Assembly: GCF_016767175.1 (NCBI RefSeq)
Contig: NZ_CP068564.1
Location: 1,612,001-1,676,000, forward strand
Source: Keratinibaculum paraultunense
GTDB taxonomy: Bacteria; Bacillota; Clostridia; Tissierellales; Tepidimicrobiaceae
Length of the DNA stretch: 64,000 bases
Direction: 5' to 3'
Shown one piece after another: positions 53,647 through 64,000 of this stretch; the first letter of the stretch is position 1, and every line of letters begins with the position of its first letter. Under the pieces are notes generated by a model. It saw only the letters and a list, made by a program, of their open reading frames with translations. It was not told where the DNA came from and did not search any database. The translations under genes were made by a program, and so were the position numbers.

Positions 53647-54441
53647 CTATCTCTTCAAATTGTTAATAAGCTGAAGCATTTCATCAGATGTTTGTATAGC
53701 TTTAGAATTTATTTCATAAGCTCTTTGAGCTGTAATCATCTTTACCATTTCATCCACTACTTGAACATTAGAAGCTTCTAAATAGCCTTGCACTATTCTA
53801 CCTTGCATTTCATCAGGCTCTATGGGTATTTCCTCGCCAGAAGATGGAGTAACACTATATAAGTTTAGTCCTTCACTTTGAAGTCCTTCTGGATTTACAA
53901 ATTTAAATAAACCAATTCTTCCTAAATCCACTGTCTCCCCATATTCATCCACTGCTGTAATATATCCCAATTCATCAACAGATATATCCATTAATCCTGA
54001 ATCTATAGTTATCTCATCTCCATCCTCTGATAATACTATATAACCTTCAGAGTTTACAAGTGTTCCTTCGTCACCTTCTACGCTTAGTTTAAAACTTCCA
54101 TCTCTAGTAAATCTAGTATCTCCATTTGGTAATTGTACCATAAAAAAGCCTTCCCCATCTATAGCTAAATCTAAAGTACCATTAGTTTCAATAAAACTGC
54201 CATTTCTAAAATCCTTTTTAGTAGCTGCAGGCATAACCCCATGTCCCACTTCTAAATTTACTGGTCTACCTTCTTCATCTACTATGTTATTCCTCTTTAA
54301 ATTGGTATAGAACAGATCCTTAAATTCAGCCCTTGATGTTTTATAAGATGTGGTATTTACATTAGATAAATTGTTAGCAATCACATCTATATTTAATTGT
54401 TGGGCTCTCATCCCTGTAGCAGCAGTCCATAGTGCTCTCAT
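53647..54441 (-). CDS. flgG: Distal rod protein
   Basis: The 264-residue protein has the FlgG architecture: MRALWTAATGMRAQQLNIDV, IANNLSNVNTTSYKTSRAEF at the N-terminus and EMVKMITAQRAYEINSKAIQ, TSDEMLQLINNLKR at the end. It corresponds to FlhP in Bacillus. It is part of the rod that passes through the cell wall. Confidence 0.93.
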   Translation of the reverse strand: MRALWTAATGMRAQQLNIDVIANNLSNVNTTSYKTSRAEFKDLFYTNLKRNNIVDEEGRPVNLEVGHGVMPAATKKDFRNGSFIETNGTLDLAIDGEGFFMVQLPNGDTRFTRDGSFKLSVEGDEGTLVNSEGYIVLSEDGDEITIDSGLMDISVDELGYITAVDEYGETVDLGRIGLFKFVNPEGLQSEGLNLYSVTPSSGEEIPIEPDEMQGRIVQGYLEASNVQVVDEMVKMITAQRAYEINSKAIQTSDEMLQLINNLKR

Positions 54442-54461
54442 AGTAACCCCTCCTTATACTT

Positions 54462-55523
54462 TTATACTCTTCCTATTTCATTAGAAACTTTCTCCAGCAT
54501 CTCATCTTGGGCTCTAACAGCCCTCTGTGAAGCTTCAAAATCCCTTAAAAGAGTAATCATCTCCACCATCTCACTTATGGCATTTACATTGGAACCTTCT
54601 AAAAATCCTTGCAACACTTGCCCTTCAAAGGGCTCTTCTTCTGCTGGTATCTCTTCTCCATTTCTATCTAAAGCCATCCTATATAAATTATCGCCTATTT
54701 TTCTTAAAAATTCTTTATTGCCTATATTTACTACATTTATAGTACCTACTTCATCACCATCTACTCTAACTACTCCATTGCCATCTATTTCTACATCTTC
54801 TCCATCAATTTCTATTGGACCATTAGTCCCTATGACTATTTCCCCTTTTAATGTAGACAAATATCCATCTTCATTTACAATAAAGGAACCATCTCTAGTA
54901 TAATAGGTTGTCCCATCTTCTCCTTGAACTTGAAAAAACCCATCTCCTAATAAAGCTAAATCAAAAGTTCCTCCTGTTTCTATTAATTCTCCAGGAGAAT
55001 AATCAGTAACTATTCTTTTAAAATTAACTCCTGCATTCATAGTTCCTATAACATGGGAAGGGGGAAAATATACTATCTGTTCAAGTAATGCTTCCAAATT
55101 TCCAGTTCCTTGAACACGGTTTCCTGTCCTATCAATTATGTAATTTTCGTAATCAGTTTTATATTCTCCTCTATCGTCCCTATAGTATGTTTTTAAGTAT
55201 CCATCATCATCTATTGTAAATTGAATTTCTTTAACATAGCTCTTTTCTCCATATGGTGTTCTAACTACAAAATATCCTTTTTGAGTTCTAGCTCTATGCA
55301 CATCTCCATCTTGTTCATAATCTATTTCATTTTCGCCTATTCCTCTTATTTTAGGTCTTTTATCATTTATCCTGGATAATAATTTTTCTGGGAAAGTTTC
55401 CATCAAAGATATATCTTTTTTATATCCTGTAGTATTTACATTAGCTAAATTATTAGCTAAAACATCTAATCTCTTTTGATTAGCAACTAAAGATGTAGCA
55501 CTAATATAGAGTCCTCGATTCAT
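54462..55523 (-). CDS. flgF: FlgF/FlhO-type rod-hook protein
   Basis: The 353-residue protein is of the flagellar basal-body rod family (N-terminal SLVANQKRLDVLANNLANVN, C-terminal EMVEMITLLRDFEASQRAVR). It is longer than FlgG, with a large middle part at about 60-280. In Bacillus subtilis the corresponding gene is flhO, in the same place between mbl and flhP. It is therefore probably the FlgF-type proximal rod protein. Confidence 0.9.
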   Translation of the reverse strand: MNRGLYISATSLVANQKRLDVLANNLANVNTTGYKKDISLMETFPEKLLSRINDKRPKIRGIGENEIDYEQDGDVHRARTQKGYFVVRTPYGEKSYVKEIQFTIDDDGYLKTYYRDDRGEYKTDYENYIIDRTGNRVQGTGNLEALLEQIVYFPPSHVIGTMNAGVNFKRIVTDYSPGELIETGGTFDLALLGDGFFQVQGEDGTTYYTRDGSFIVNEDGYLSTLKGEIVIGTNGPIEIDGEDVEIDGNGVVRVDGDEVGTINVVNIGNKEFLRKIGDNLYRMALDRNGEEIPAEEEPFEGQVLQGFLEGSNVNAISEMVEMITLLRDFEASQRAVRAQDEMLEKVSNEIGRV

Positions 55524-55585
55524 TAAAATCTCCTTCCTAAGTTAATATTTGTTCATTTATAATTATCGTCAAAAAAATATAAACT

Positions 55586-56617
55586 TTAATAGTTATTTGT
55601 ACCTATAGAATCAGAATTTACTAAATCATTTTCCATTAAATCCACCCAATCTAAAGCTTTTCCTGTACCTATAGCTACAGCACTTATAGGATCATCTGCA
55701 ATATTTACTTCAATTTTTGTTTTAGAGGTAATTAATTTATCCATACCATGTAACAATGCTCCTCCTCCAGTCATAAGTATACCTTTATTCCCTATATCTG
55801 CTGCTAATTCTGGAGGAGTTCTTTCTAATACAAAGTGAATAGTTTCAACTATTTGATATAGGGGCTCTTCCATAGCTTCCAATAATTCATCTGAAGATAC
55901 AGTTATAGTCTTTGGTAAACCTGTTAATAAATTTCTTCCCCTTACTTCCATAAATACATCCTTTTCTCTAGGAAATGCTGTACCTATATTGATTTTTAAA
56001 TCCTCTGCTGTTCTTTCCCCTATCATCACATTATGTTTTTTTCTTATGTAGCGAATTATTGCTTCATCACAATCATCTCCTGCTATTTTTATGGAACGAG
56101 AAATCACTATACCTCCTAAAGATATTACAGCTACATCTGTAGTACCTCCACCTATATCTACAATCATATTCCCATTCGGTTCTGTTATATCTACTCCTGC
56201 ACCAATAGCAGCAGCAATAGGCTCTTCTATTAGAAAAGTTTTACTTGCTCCTGCATGGATACTAGCTTCCAATACTGCTCTTTTTTCCACTTCAGTTACT
56301 CCACTAGGCACGCATATTATAACTCTTGGTTTAAAAATAGATTTACCTACCGCCTTATTTATAAAATATTTCAACATCCTTTCAGTTATTTGATAATCAG
56401 ATATTACTCCATCTTTCATAGGTCTTAAAGCTATTATATTTCCCGGAGTTCGCCCCAACATTTTTCGTGCTTCTTCACCCACTGCTAAAAATTTACCACT
56501 AGCTTGATCTATAGCAACTACAGAGGGTTCATTCAAAACTATACCTTTATTTTTTGCATAGACTAATATACTTGCTGTTCCTAAATCTATGCCTAAATCA
56601 GTCCTAAAAAAAGCCAT
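55586..56617 (-). CDS. mbl: MreB/Mbl-type actin-like protein
   Basis: The 343-residue actin homologue guides cell-wall synthesis. Key blocks are LGIDLGTASILVYAKNKGIV, ICVPSGVTEVEKRAVLEAS, GNMIVDIGGGTTDVAVISLG and GILMTGGGALLHGMDKLI. The genomic position between spoIIID and the flgF-type gene matches mbl in Bacillus. The start is MAFFRTDLG with GGGGG upstream. Confidence 0.94.
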   Translation of the reverse strand: MAFFRTDLGIDLGTASILVYAKNKGIVLNEPSVVAIDQASGKFLAVGEEARKMLGRTPGNIIALRPMKDGVISDYQITERMLKYFINKAVGKSIFKPRVIICVPSGVTEVEKRAVLEASIHAGASKTFLIEEPIAAAIGAGVDITEPNGNMIVDIGGGTTDVAVISLGGIVISRSIKIAGDDCDEAIIRYIRKKHNVMIGERTAEDLKINIGTAFPREKDVFMEVRGRNLLTGLPKTITVSSDELLEAMEEPLYQIVETIHFVLERTPPELAADIGNKGILMTGGGALLHGMDKLITSKTKIEVNIADDPISAVAIGTGKALDWVDLMENDLVNSDSIGTNNY

Positions 56618-56749
56618 ATTTGTTTCCCCCTTTTTATCATCTACTACATAGTAATAGTATATCATAATATATTCTATATAATTAATATATCATAACATAT
56701 AAATATTTCTACAAAAATCCAAAATATCCTTCTTAAGTATATAAAATTT

Positions 56750-56792
56750 TCAAAAAATAAAAGGTCCCTAAGGGGTATACCCTTAAGAACCT
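56750..56792 (-). terminator. spoIIID terminator
   Basis: AGGTTCTTAAGGG and CCCCTTAGGGACCT pair around TATA with small mismatches; a T-rich tail follows on the minus strand. Confidence 0.72.
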
Positions 56793-56793
56793 A

Positions 56794-57048
56794 TTACTCG
56801 CTTGCAGCCTTATATTTTAATTTAGTTGCTTTACCACCTCTAATATGTCTCTCAGCTTTATTTTGTTCTAAAACCTGCTTTACCATAGAGGCTATAAGAG
56901 GGTTTATCTTTGGGAGCCTTTCAGTAACATCCTTGTGAACAGTGCTTTTAGATACACCAAATACACTTGCTGCTTGACGAACAGTAGCCTTTTCGCTTAT
57001 TATGTACTTTGCAATTTCTAGTGCCCTTTCTTCTATATAATCCTTCAC
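56794..57048 (-). CDS. spoIIID: Sporulation transcription regulator SpoIIID
   Basis: The 84-residue DNA-binding protein has the helix-turn-helix (SEKATVRQAASVFGVSKSTV, HKDVTERLPKINPLIASMVK) and the basic tail of SpoIIID. It adjusts mother-cell sigma-E transcription during sporulation. It lies next to mbl as in Bacillus subtilis. Confidence 0.96.
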   Translation of the reverse strand: MKDYIEERALEIAKYIISEKATVRQAASVFGVSKSTVHKDVTERLPKINPLIASMVKQVLEQNKAERHIRGGKATKLKYKAASE

Positions 57049-57139
57049 TTATAATTAACCCCCTTTAAACTTAATTTTGGGTTTTTTAATCTTTTATAAA
57101 TACTTATGCACATTGACTTTCTATTAGAACAAATATATG

Positions 57140-57931
57140 CTATTGAAATTGGCTAAATACTGGTAACACTTCCATTGGATCTATGTTTATACCATTTTCT
57201 ATAACTTCAAAATGTAAATGAGGTTCCATCATCATCTCAATAGCAGCTGTATTTCCCACTTTTGATATTGGTTCTCCTTTAGCAATTTTCTGCCCTTTTA
57301 CTACCATATCCTTCGTAGCTAAATTTGCATATTTAGTCATAAGCCCTTCTCCATGATCCATTATTATTACTATTCCCCAAAGTTTATCTTCATATACCTC
57401 CATTATGGTACCAGATAAAGCTGCTTTAACTTCTGCACCTTCTTCAGCTAATATATCTATGCCTTTATGACTGGTCCATTTTTCTAATGTTTCAGAATAA
57501 ATTAGGTTGTCAGTAGTAAATATAGTACTTATTTTTCCATCTACTGGGGGTGTCATAAGCATATCCTCTAAAGGTTCTTTTTCCTCTATTACAAGTTTTA
57601 GTTCTTCTTCTTGTTGCTCTTGTTGCTCTTGTTGCTCTTGTTGCTCTTGTTGTTCTTCTTCATTTTCTTCTTCTTTTTCCTCTTCTCTTTCCCCTAAAGT
57701 TTCTGTATATCTTCTTTTTAAATATTCCTCAGGGATAAACTCCTCCATATGGGTGCTTTCCATAGAAGGTTCTTTTTTTTCTTCATCTACTATAGTGAAT
57801 TCTTCTTTATGTGATATATTTTCTTTTTTATCTTTATTTTCTTTATTAATCCTAGCTGCTATTACAACTAAAATACCTATACAAATAAATAAAATAATAT
57901 GAAATCCATTTTTCTCCATAAACTTTTTCAT
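57140..57931 (-). CDS. spoIIQ: SpoIIQ-like M23 peptidase
   Basis: The 263-residue protein has an N-terminal membrane helix (NGFHIILFICIGILVVIAAR), a long acidic linker with five QEQ repeats, and a LytM/M23 domain at the C-terminus. The metal-binding residues H-x3-D (SHKGID) and HLHFEV are all present, so unlike Bacillus SpoIIQ it could be an active endopeptidase. It would form part of the channel between forespore and mother cell. The start is MKKFMEKNG with GGAGGTGGAG upstream. Confidence 0.88.
   Translation of the reverse strand: MKKFMEKNGFHIILFICIGILVVIAARINKENKDKKENISHKEEFTIVDEEKKEPSMESTHMEEFIPEEYLKRRYTETLGEREEEKEEENEEEQQEQQEQQEQQEQQEEELKLVIEEKEPLEDMLMTPPVDGKISTIFTTDNLIYSETLEKWTSHKGIDILAEEGAEVKAALSGTIMEVYEDKLWGIVIIMDHGEGLMTKYANLATKDMVVKGQKIAKGEPISKVGNTAAIEMMMEPHLHFEVIENGINIDPMEVLPVFSQFQ
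57611..57655. repeat. 9-bp tandem repeats in the spoIIQ linker
   Basis: Five units of the type TTGTTGCTC (encoding QEQ, the last with one substitution) lie head to tail. Changes in copy number keep the frame. Confidence 0.9.
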
Positions 57932-57986
57932 TTCTCCACCTCCACTAACTATTATTTCCACATATATCTATTTAATACATTTTACA

Positions 57987-58016
57987 TAAAAAAATCCTGG
58001 GTTTATAACCAGGACT
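57987..58016 (-). terminator. spoIID terminator
   Basis: TCCTGG and CCAGGA pair around an eight-base loop, followed by TTTTTTT on the minus strand, 30 bases past the spoIID stop. Confidence 0.8.
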
Positions 58017-58045
58017 AAAATAAGTGGAAAAGATTCACTATCACA

Positions 58046-59131
58046 CTAATTTTTATTTTCAGTTTTGTTTTCTCCTTTGTGTAATGTAAATTGCCCAATT
58101 TCCACTCCTGTATAAAAATGTTTTAATATTTCTTCATAATTACTGCCTTTTTTAGCCATTCCATTGGCTCCCCATTGGCTCATACCTACTCCATGACCAT
58201 ATCCAATGGTTTCTATTTCCACTATATTTGTCTTAGGATTATATGTTATGGTAAAATTGGTTGAATTTAATTCAAACAAATCTCTTATTTCTCGTCCATT
58301 TACTACTGTACCGTCTATGGCTATTTTTTTTATCCTACCTGATTTAGTCTTTTCTACTAATTTTATTTTTTCTCCTAAGTTCTCTTTGGTAATATTAGAA
58401 CCCGGATATTTCATTAGAAGCTTTTTTATAAATTCATCTCCTGTTAAAGTTACTATTGTTTTAAATTTAGGTGCTTCTTCTTCAAAGGGGCTCGGTACAG
58501 GTTTTAAATAAGGTCTGTCTATTTGGAATACATCCAAAGCATCCTCTGTCATTCCTCCACTTGTTGAATGATATAATGGTTCTATTAGATCTCCATCATA
58601 GTATAATACTTGCCCTTCTGTGGATTTTACTGCTTCTTCTATTTTAGGCCAATATTTTTTTTCCCAATCCTTAGGGTGCATTGATTTTAATTCCTCAAAA
58701 GTCAAATATGCCTGGCAATGGATACCAGTACAAATTGGAGCCTCTATATGATCAGGGTGCCCATCAGGGAAATTTAAACTTCTATGTAAAGCATAAGTTC
58801 TGCTAGCAACAGCTTGAGCTTTTAATGCTTCTATATGAAATTCTGCTGGCATCTCTGCTGCTACTACTCCTTTTACATATTCCTCTAAATTCATAGTATG
58901 AACTTTATTATTTCTAGTATCATATACTTTTATATTTCCATCTAATAATATTTCCTCAATCTCTCCTTTTGTCCACTTTTGTTGCTCCTTTTTTATTTCC
59001 TTTTCAAATTCATTAGAATCCATATTGATTTTATCTTCTATAGGTACAAATTTAAAGGTTTTAACTATGGCAGTTGGAAGAATTATGGTAACAATTAAAA
59101 ATATTACAGTATATATACCAAATTTTTTCAT
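58046..59131 (-). CDS. spoIID: Stage II sporulation protein D
   Basis: SpoIID is a membrane-anchored transglycosylase that dissolves septal peptidoglycan during engulfment. The 361-residue protein has an N-terminal membrane helix (FGIYTVIFLIVTIILPTAIV) and the SpoIID domain (MNLEEYVKGVVAAEMPAEFH with the catalytic Glu, ALKAQAVASRTYALHRS, YHSTSGGMTE, IGYGHGVGMSQWGANGMAKK). The start is MKKFGIYT with GGAAGGGGG; a 25-residue extension upstream is not used. Confidence 0.95.
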   Translation of the reverse strand: MKKFGIYTVIFLIVTIILPTAIVKTFKFVPIEDKINMDSNEFEKEIKKEQQKWTKGEIEEILLDGNIKVYDTRNNKVHTMNLEEYVKGVVAAEMPAEFHIEALKAQAVASRTYALHRSLNFPDGHPDHIEAPICTGIHCQAYLTFEELKSMHPKDWEKKYWPKIEEAVKSTEGQVLYYDGDLIEPLYHSTSGGMTEDALDVFQIDRPYLKPVPSPFEEEAPKFKTIVTLTGDEFIKKLLMKYPGSNITKENLGEKIKLVEKTKSGRIKKIAIDGTVVNGREIRDLFELNSTNFTITYNPKTNIVEIETIGYGHGVGMSQWGANGMAKKGSNYEEILKHFYTGVEIGQFTLHKGENKTENKN

Positions 59132-59193
59132 CGTTTCCCCCTTCCTTAACTTAAGTATAAAATATAATATGCCTGGAAGAGTAAAATTATAAC

Positions 59194-59220
59194 AAAAAAA
59201 GCGCATACGCGCTTTTTTAA
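59194..59220. terminator. murA terminator
   Basis: AAAAAAAGCGC, ATAC, GCGCTTTTTT form a symmetric hairpin that can end transcription from either direction. It lies between murA and spoIID. Confidence 0.85.
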
Positions 59221-59283
59221 CTAAATAGACTAATTTAAAATTTATAAGGCATCAAATTAAAATTAAATATTATGTATTAATGC

Positions 59284-60540
59284 CTATTTTTCAACTCTAT
59301 ATATATTCGCTCCTAATCTTTTAAATTTTTCCTCTATCTTTTCATAGCCTCTATCTATATGGTATACATCTCCTATTTCAGTTATTCCATCAGCAACTAA
59401 CCCTGCCAATACTAATGCTGCTCCTGCCCTTAAATCAGTAGCTTTAACTGGAGCTCCCATAAGGCTATCTACTCCTTGTATAATTGCAGATCTGCCATCT
59501 ATCTTTATATCTGCACCCATTCTTTTTAATTCGTCTACATGCATAAATCTATTCTCAAATACAGTCTCTATTACAACACTAGTCCCTTCACAAATGGTCA
59601 TCAATGCCATAAATTGAGCTTGCATGTCTGTAGGAAAACCTGGATAAGGCAATGTTTTAATATCTGTAGCCTTTAGTTTATCCGTTCCCACTACTCTTAT
59701 GCTATCTCCATTTTCATATACTTTACAACCTACTTCTCTTAATTTTGCAATCACTGGCTTAATATGGTTCGAAATTACATTTTCAACCACCACATCTCCC
59801 TTAGTTATAGCACCAGCTACCATAAAAGTTCCAGCTTCTATTCTATCAGGAATTACAGAATGAGTAGCTCCTCCTAATTTTTTTACTCCCTTTATTTTAA
59901 TAGTACTAGTACCAGCACCTTTAACATCTGCACCTAATTTATTTAAAAAATTAGATAAGTCCACTATTTCTGGTTCCATAGCAGCATTGTCTATTATAGT
60001 TTCCCCTTCAGCCATTACTGCTGCCATCATTATATTTTCTGTAGCCCCAACACTGGGAAAATCTAAATATATCCTATCTCCTACTAACCTTTTAGCATAA
60101 GCACCAATATTTCCATGATCCACATCTATCTCTGCTCCTAGAGCTTTAAAACCTTTTAAATGCAAATCTATCGGTCTAGTACCAATGGCACATCCTCCTG
60201 GTAGAGAAGTTTTAGTTTTTCCCAGGCGGGTCAATAAAGGCCCCATAACCAAAAAAGAAGCTCTCATTTTACTCATAAGTTCATAAGGAGTTTCATAATT
60301 ATCTATATTTTTTGAATTAATCTTAATTATTCCTTCATCCAAAAATTCTACTTTTGCTCCAAGACATGTCAATACTTCACATATTACATCTACATCCTTC
60401 AATCTTGGCACTTCTTCTAATATTATATCTTCTGTCCCCAATAGTGAGGCAGCTAAAATTGGCAATGCAGAATTTTTAGCACCACTTACTCTTACATTTC
60501 CTTTCAATGGAGGACTTTTTTCCACCATTATCTTATCCAA
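59284..60540 (-). CDS. murA: UDP-GlcNAc 1-carboxyvinyltransferase
   Basis: MurA makes the first committed intermediate of peptidoglycan by transfer of enolpyruvate to UDP-GlcNAc. The 418 residues include [16 protein letters not shown] with the conserved Lys, [13 protein letters not shown] with the catalytic Cys, and the [12 protein letters not shown] motif. It lies next to ywmB and spoIID as in Bacillus (murAA). Confidence 0.96.
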   Translation of the reverse strand: MDKIMVEKSPPLKGNVRVSGAKNSALPILAASLLGTEDIILEEVPRLKDVDVICEVLTCLGAKVEFLDEGIIKINSKNIDNYETPYELMSKMRASFLVMGPLLTRLGKTKTSLPGGCAIGTRPIDLHLKGFKALGAEIDVDHGNIGAYAKRLVGDRIYLDFPSVGATENIMMAAVMAEGETIIDNAAMEPEIVDLSNFLNKLGADVKGAGTSTIKIKGVKKLGGATHSVIPDRIEAGTFMVAGAITKGDVVVENVISNHIKPVIAKLREVGCKVYENGDSIRVVGTDKLKATDIKTLPYPGFPTDMQAQFMALMTICEGTSVVIETVFENRFMHVDELKRMGADIKIDGRSAIIQGVDSLMGAPVKATDLRAGAALVLAGLVADGITEIGDVYHIDRGYEKIEEKFKRLGANIYRVEK

Positions 60541-60558
60541 GCAAATCCCCTCCTACTT

Positions 60559-61317
60559 CTAATAGCCAATAGTAATTATAGGTGTTCCTATCCAAATATA
60601 ACTTTTACCTTCTTCTTCATCATATCTTATTGCAATATTTAAATTCATTTTGTTGCTACCTGTATATATATAATCTTCAATATAAGGAGTATATATTGAA
60701 AAACTTAGTATTTCTTGATCCTTATACTTTTCTATTATTTTTCCTTTATAATTTTTAACTCCTTTTAATATCATATTTTCTCTTTCATTTAATTTTAAAT
60801 TATCATTAAAAGTTCCAACTATACAAGTAGTAATACTTATAGGTTTATCATAGTTATAAAATATTTTTTCTATCTTTTCTATTATATCATTAATTTCAAC
60901 AAATTGCTCCCTTTTTATTAAATTAATAAATAAAGATGTTTCCTTTATATCTTCATCTTTGTAGGAGGATAATGTAAATGTCAGTTGATTTTTGTCATTA
61001 TCGTAACCTTGAACTATTAATTGAATAAATCCTTTTTCTTCTACCCATTCCTCCCAATAATTTTGTTCATCCAAATTATTAATCTCTAATTCTTCAATTA
61101 TTCCATCTCCAATATGTTTTAAATCCTCTTTCCCTACAAAATCCTCTATAATAACACCACCTATATCCACATCTCCTTCTACAAAATTTCCTCCTAAATC
61201 CCTAAGGATCTCCATTAATAGATTTTCTTCTTCTATATTTCCCTTAGATAGGCTAACTATTGGAATAGACAAAAAAATTACAATTCCCAACAATATCAAA
61301 CATTTAAACTTTTTCAT
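60559..61317 (-). CDS. ywmB: YwmB-family secreted protein
   Basis: The 252-residue protein has a signal peptide (FKCLILLGIVIFLSIPIVSL) and a YwmB-like domain. It is in the same place as ywmB in Bacillus, between the atp operon and murA. Function is unknown. Confidence 0.8.
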   Translation of the reverse strand: MKKFKCLILLGIVIFLSIPIVSLSKGNIEEENLLMEILRDLGGNFVEGDVDIGGVIIEDFVGKEDLKHIGDGIIEELEINNLDEQNYWEEWVEEKGFIQLIVQGYDNDKNQLTFTLSSYKDEDIKETSLFINLIKREQFVEINDIIEKIEKIFYNYDKPISITTCIVGTFNDNLKLNERENMILKGVKNYKGKIIEKYKDQEILSFSIYTPYIEDYIYTGSNKMNLNIAIRYDEEEGKSYIWIGTPIITIGY

Positions 61318-61374
61318 ACCCTTCCCTCCAACTTAAAATTTTTAAAATTGTTTATCATATCAAGGAAGGGCATT

Positions 61375-61413
61375 ATGATAAAAATGTAAAGGGGGACAAA
61401 ACATTTTTATCAT
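61375..61413. repeat. 13-bp inverted repeat upstream of ywmB
   Basis: ATGATAAAAATGT and ACATTTTTATCAT are perfect complements 13 bases apart. It lies between the atpC terminator and the ywmB start. Confidence 0.8.
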
Positions 61414-61467
61414 AAAAAAAGTACCCTTTCCTTATGATAAAAGTATTGCCAAGAAAGGGTACTTTTT
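61414..61467 (-). terminator. atp operon terminator
   Basis: AAAGTACCCTTTC and GAAAGGGTACTTT form a perfect 13-bp stem, followed by TTTTTTT on the minus strand. It ends the operon eight bases after the atpC stop. Confidence 0.92.
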
Positions 61468-61475
61468 ATACCTTA

Positions 61476-61898
61476 TTATTTAAATTTACCATCGTCAAAT
61501 TTTTTTAAATTTGCCACTTCTAACCTATTTAGTGCTCGCTTTAAAGCTAATTCAGCCCTAGCTATATCTAAACCTTCAGGCATTTCTTTTAACCGCTTTT
61601 CTGCTCTTAATTTTGCTTCTTTAGCTCTTTCTACATCTATCTCTTCAGGCCATTCAGCAGCATCAGTAATAATAGTAGTTTCTTCCTTAGTTACACTTAA
61701 ATACCCATTTGTAACTGCTGCAATTCTTTCTTTATCACCTTCAAGTATCCTAATTTTCCCAATGGCTAAAGGTGTAACAATTGGAGCTCTGTTTTTTAAT
61801 ACAGCCAAATCTCCTTCTATTCCCCGAACTATTACTCTATCCACTTCTCCAGAAAAAAATTCCCTATCAGGAGCTACTATCTTTAACATAAAACCCAT
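61476..61898 (-). CDS. atpC: ATP synthase epsilon subunit
   Basis: The 140-residue epsilon subunit (LKIVAPDREFFSGEVDRVIV, then the beta-sandwich and the C-terminal helical hairpin RAELALKRALNRLEVANL) couples rotor movement and inhibits ATPase. The start (MGFML) has GGAGGG seven bases upstream. It is the last gene of the atp operon. Confidence 0.95.
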   Translation of the reverse strand: MGFMLKIVAPDREFFSGEVDRVIVRGIEGDLAVLKNRAPIVTPLAIGKIRILEGDKERIAAVTNGYLSVTKEETTIITDAAEWPEEIDVERAKEAKLRAEKRLKEMPEGLDIARAELALKRALNRLEVANLKKFDDGKFK

Positions 61899-61901
61899 GA
61901 A

Positions 61902-64000
<2,099 letters not shown>

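Noticed and set aside
57507-57902. Serine/cysteine-rich plus-strand protein
   Set aside because: It is the reverse reading of the spoIIQ repeat linker.

Overview
The window (about 30% G+C by eye) looks like the chromosome of an anaerobic, motile, endospore-forming Firmicute of the Clostridia, probably near the Tissierellales. This rests on the sporulation genes spoIID, spoIIQ and spoIIID, the Bacillus/Clostridium gene order of the flagellar and atp-murA-spoIID-mbl regions, the clostridial type of ThiC, and the TPP and SAM-I riboswitches. Genus is not determined. Nearly every gene lies on the minus strand; the exceptions are tRNA-Pro, a TtcA-like gene and a secreted glycosidase gene near 48.5-52.4 kb.

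Layout. 0-2.1 kb: a PspC-domain gene and uvrC. 2.1-5.7 kb: a restriction-modification operon (two DNA methyltransferases and a PD-(D/E)XK nuclease) lying between two 298-bp direct copies of the 3' end of thiC and its terminator, the footprint of an insertion with long target duplication. 5.5-7.0 kb: thiC under a TPP riboswitch. 7.0-9.7 kb: a D-aminopeptidase, an AIM24-family protein and a 5'-truncated radical-SAM gene. 9.8-12.5 kb: a decayed region with an orphan phage major capsid gene, an IS21-like fragment and broken small genes.

12.5-28.5 kb: a surface-glycan island for flagellin. pseB, pseC, pseG, pseI and a pseF-like gene make CMP-pseudaminic acid; two Maf/DUF115 proteins probably attach it. 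tarI and tarJ (CDP-ribitol synthesis), a TagF-like polyol-phosphate transferase, a CDP-alcohol phosphotransferase, a TylF-type methyltransferase, an ATP-grasp ligase and a HAD phosphatase suggest further decoration. No pseH is visible. 28.6-37.8 kb: the late flagellar locus (hag, csrA, fliW, flgL, two flgK paralogues, flgN, flgM, yvyF, comF). The hag leader has a CsrA-type hairpin and flgM has a textbook sigma-D promoter. A receiver/HD-GYP regulator between hag and csrA is broken by an exact 10-bp tandem duplication.

37.8-42 kb: recD2, a possible ComK-like regulator, and a YvrJ / DUF2922 / DUF1659 / sigma-factor cassette of unknown role. 42-48.3 kb: metK under a SAM-I riboswitch, an acetamidase/formamidase, the pantothenate genes panD-panC-panB-panG, and a small membrane protein. 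48.5-53.3 kb: tRNA-Pro, the TtcA-like protein, a secreted phosphodiester glycosidase and a lytic transglycosylase. 53.3-64 kb: a rod-binding protein gene, flgG, flgF, mbl, spoIIID, spoIIQ, spoIID, murA, ywmB, atpC, atpD and a partial atpG, in the order known from Bacillus subtilis.

The observations most worth following are the R-M insertion, the reversible-looking frameshift in the HD-GYP regulator, the joint polyol-phosphate/pseudaminate island, the sigma/DUF1659/DUF2922/YvrJ cassette with a terminator overlapping the next gene's ribosome-binding site, and the orphan capsid gene.
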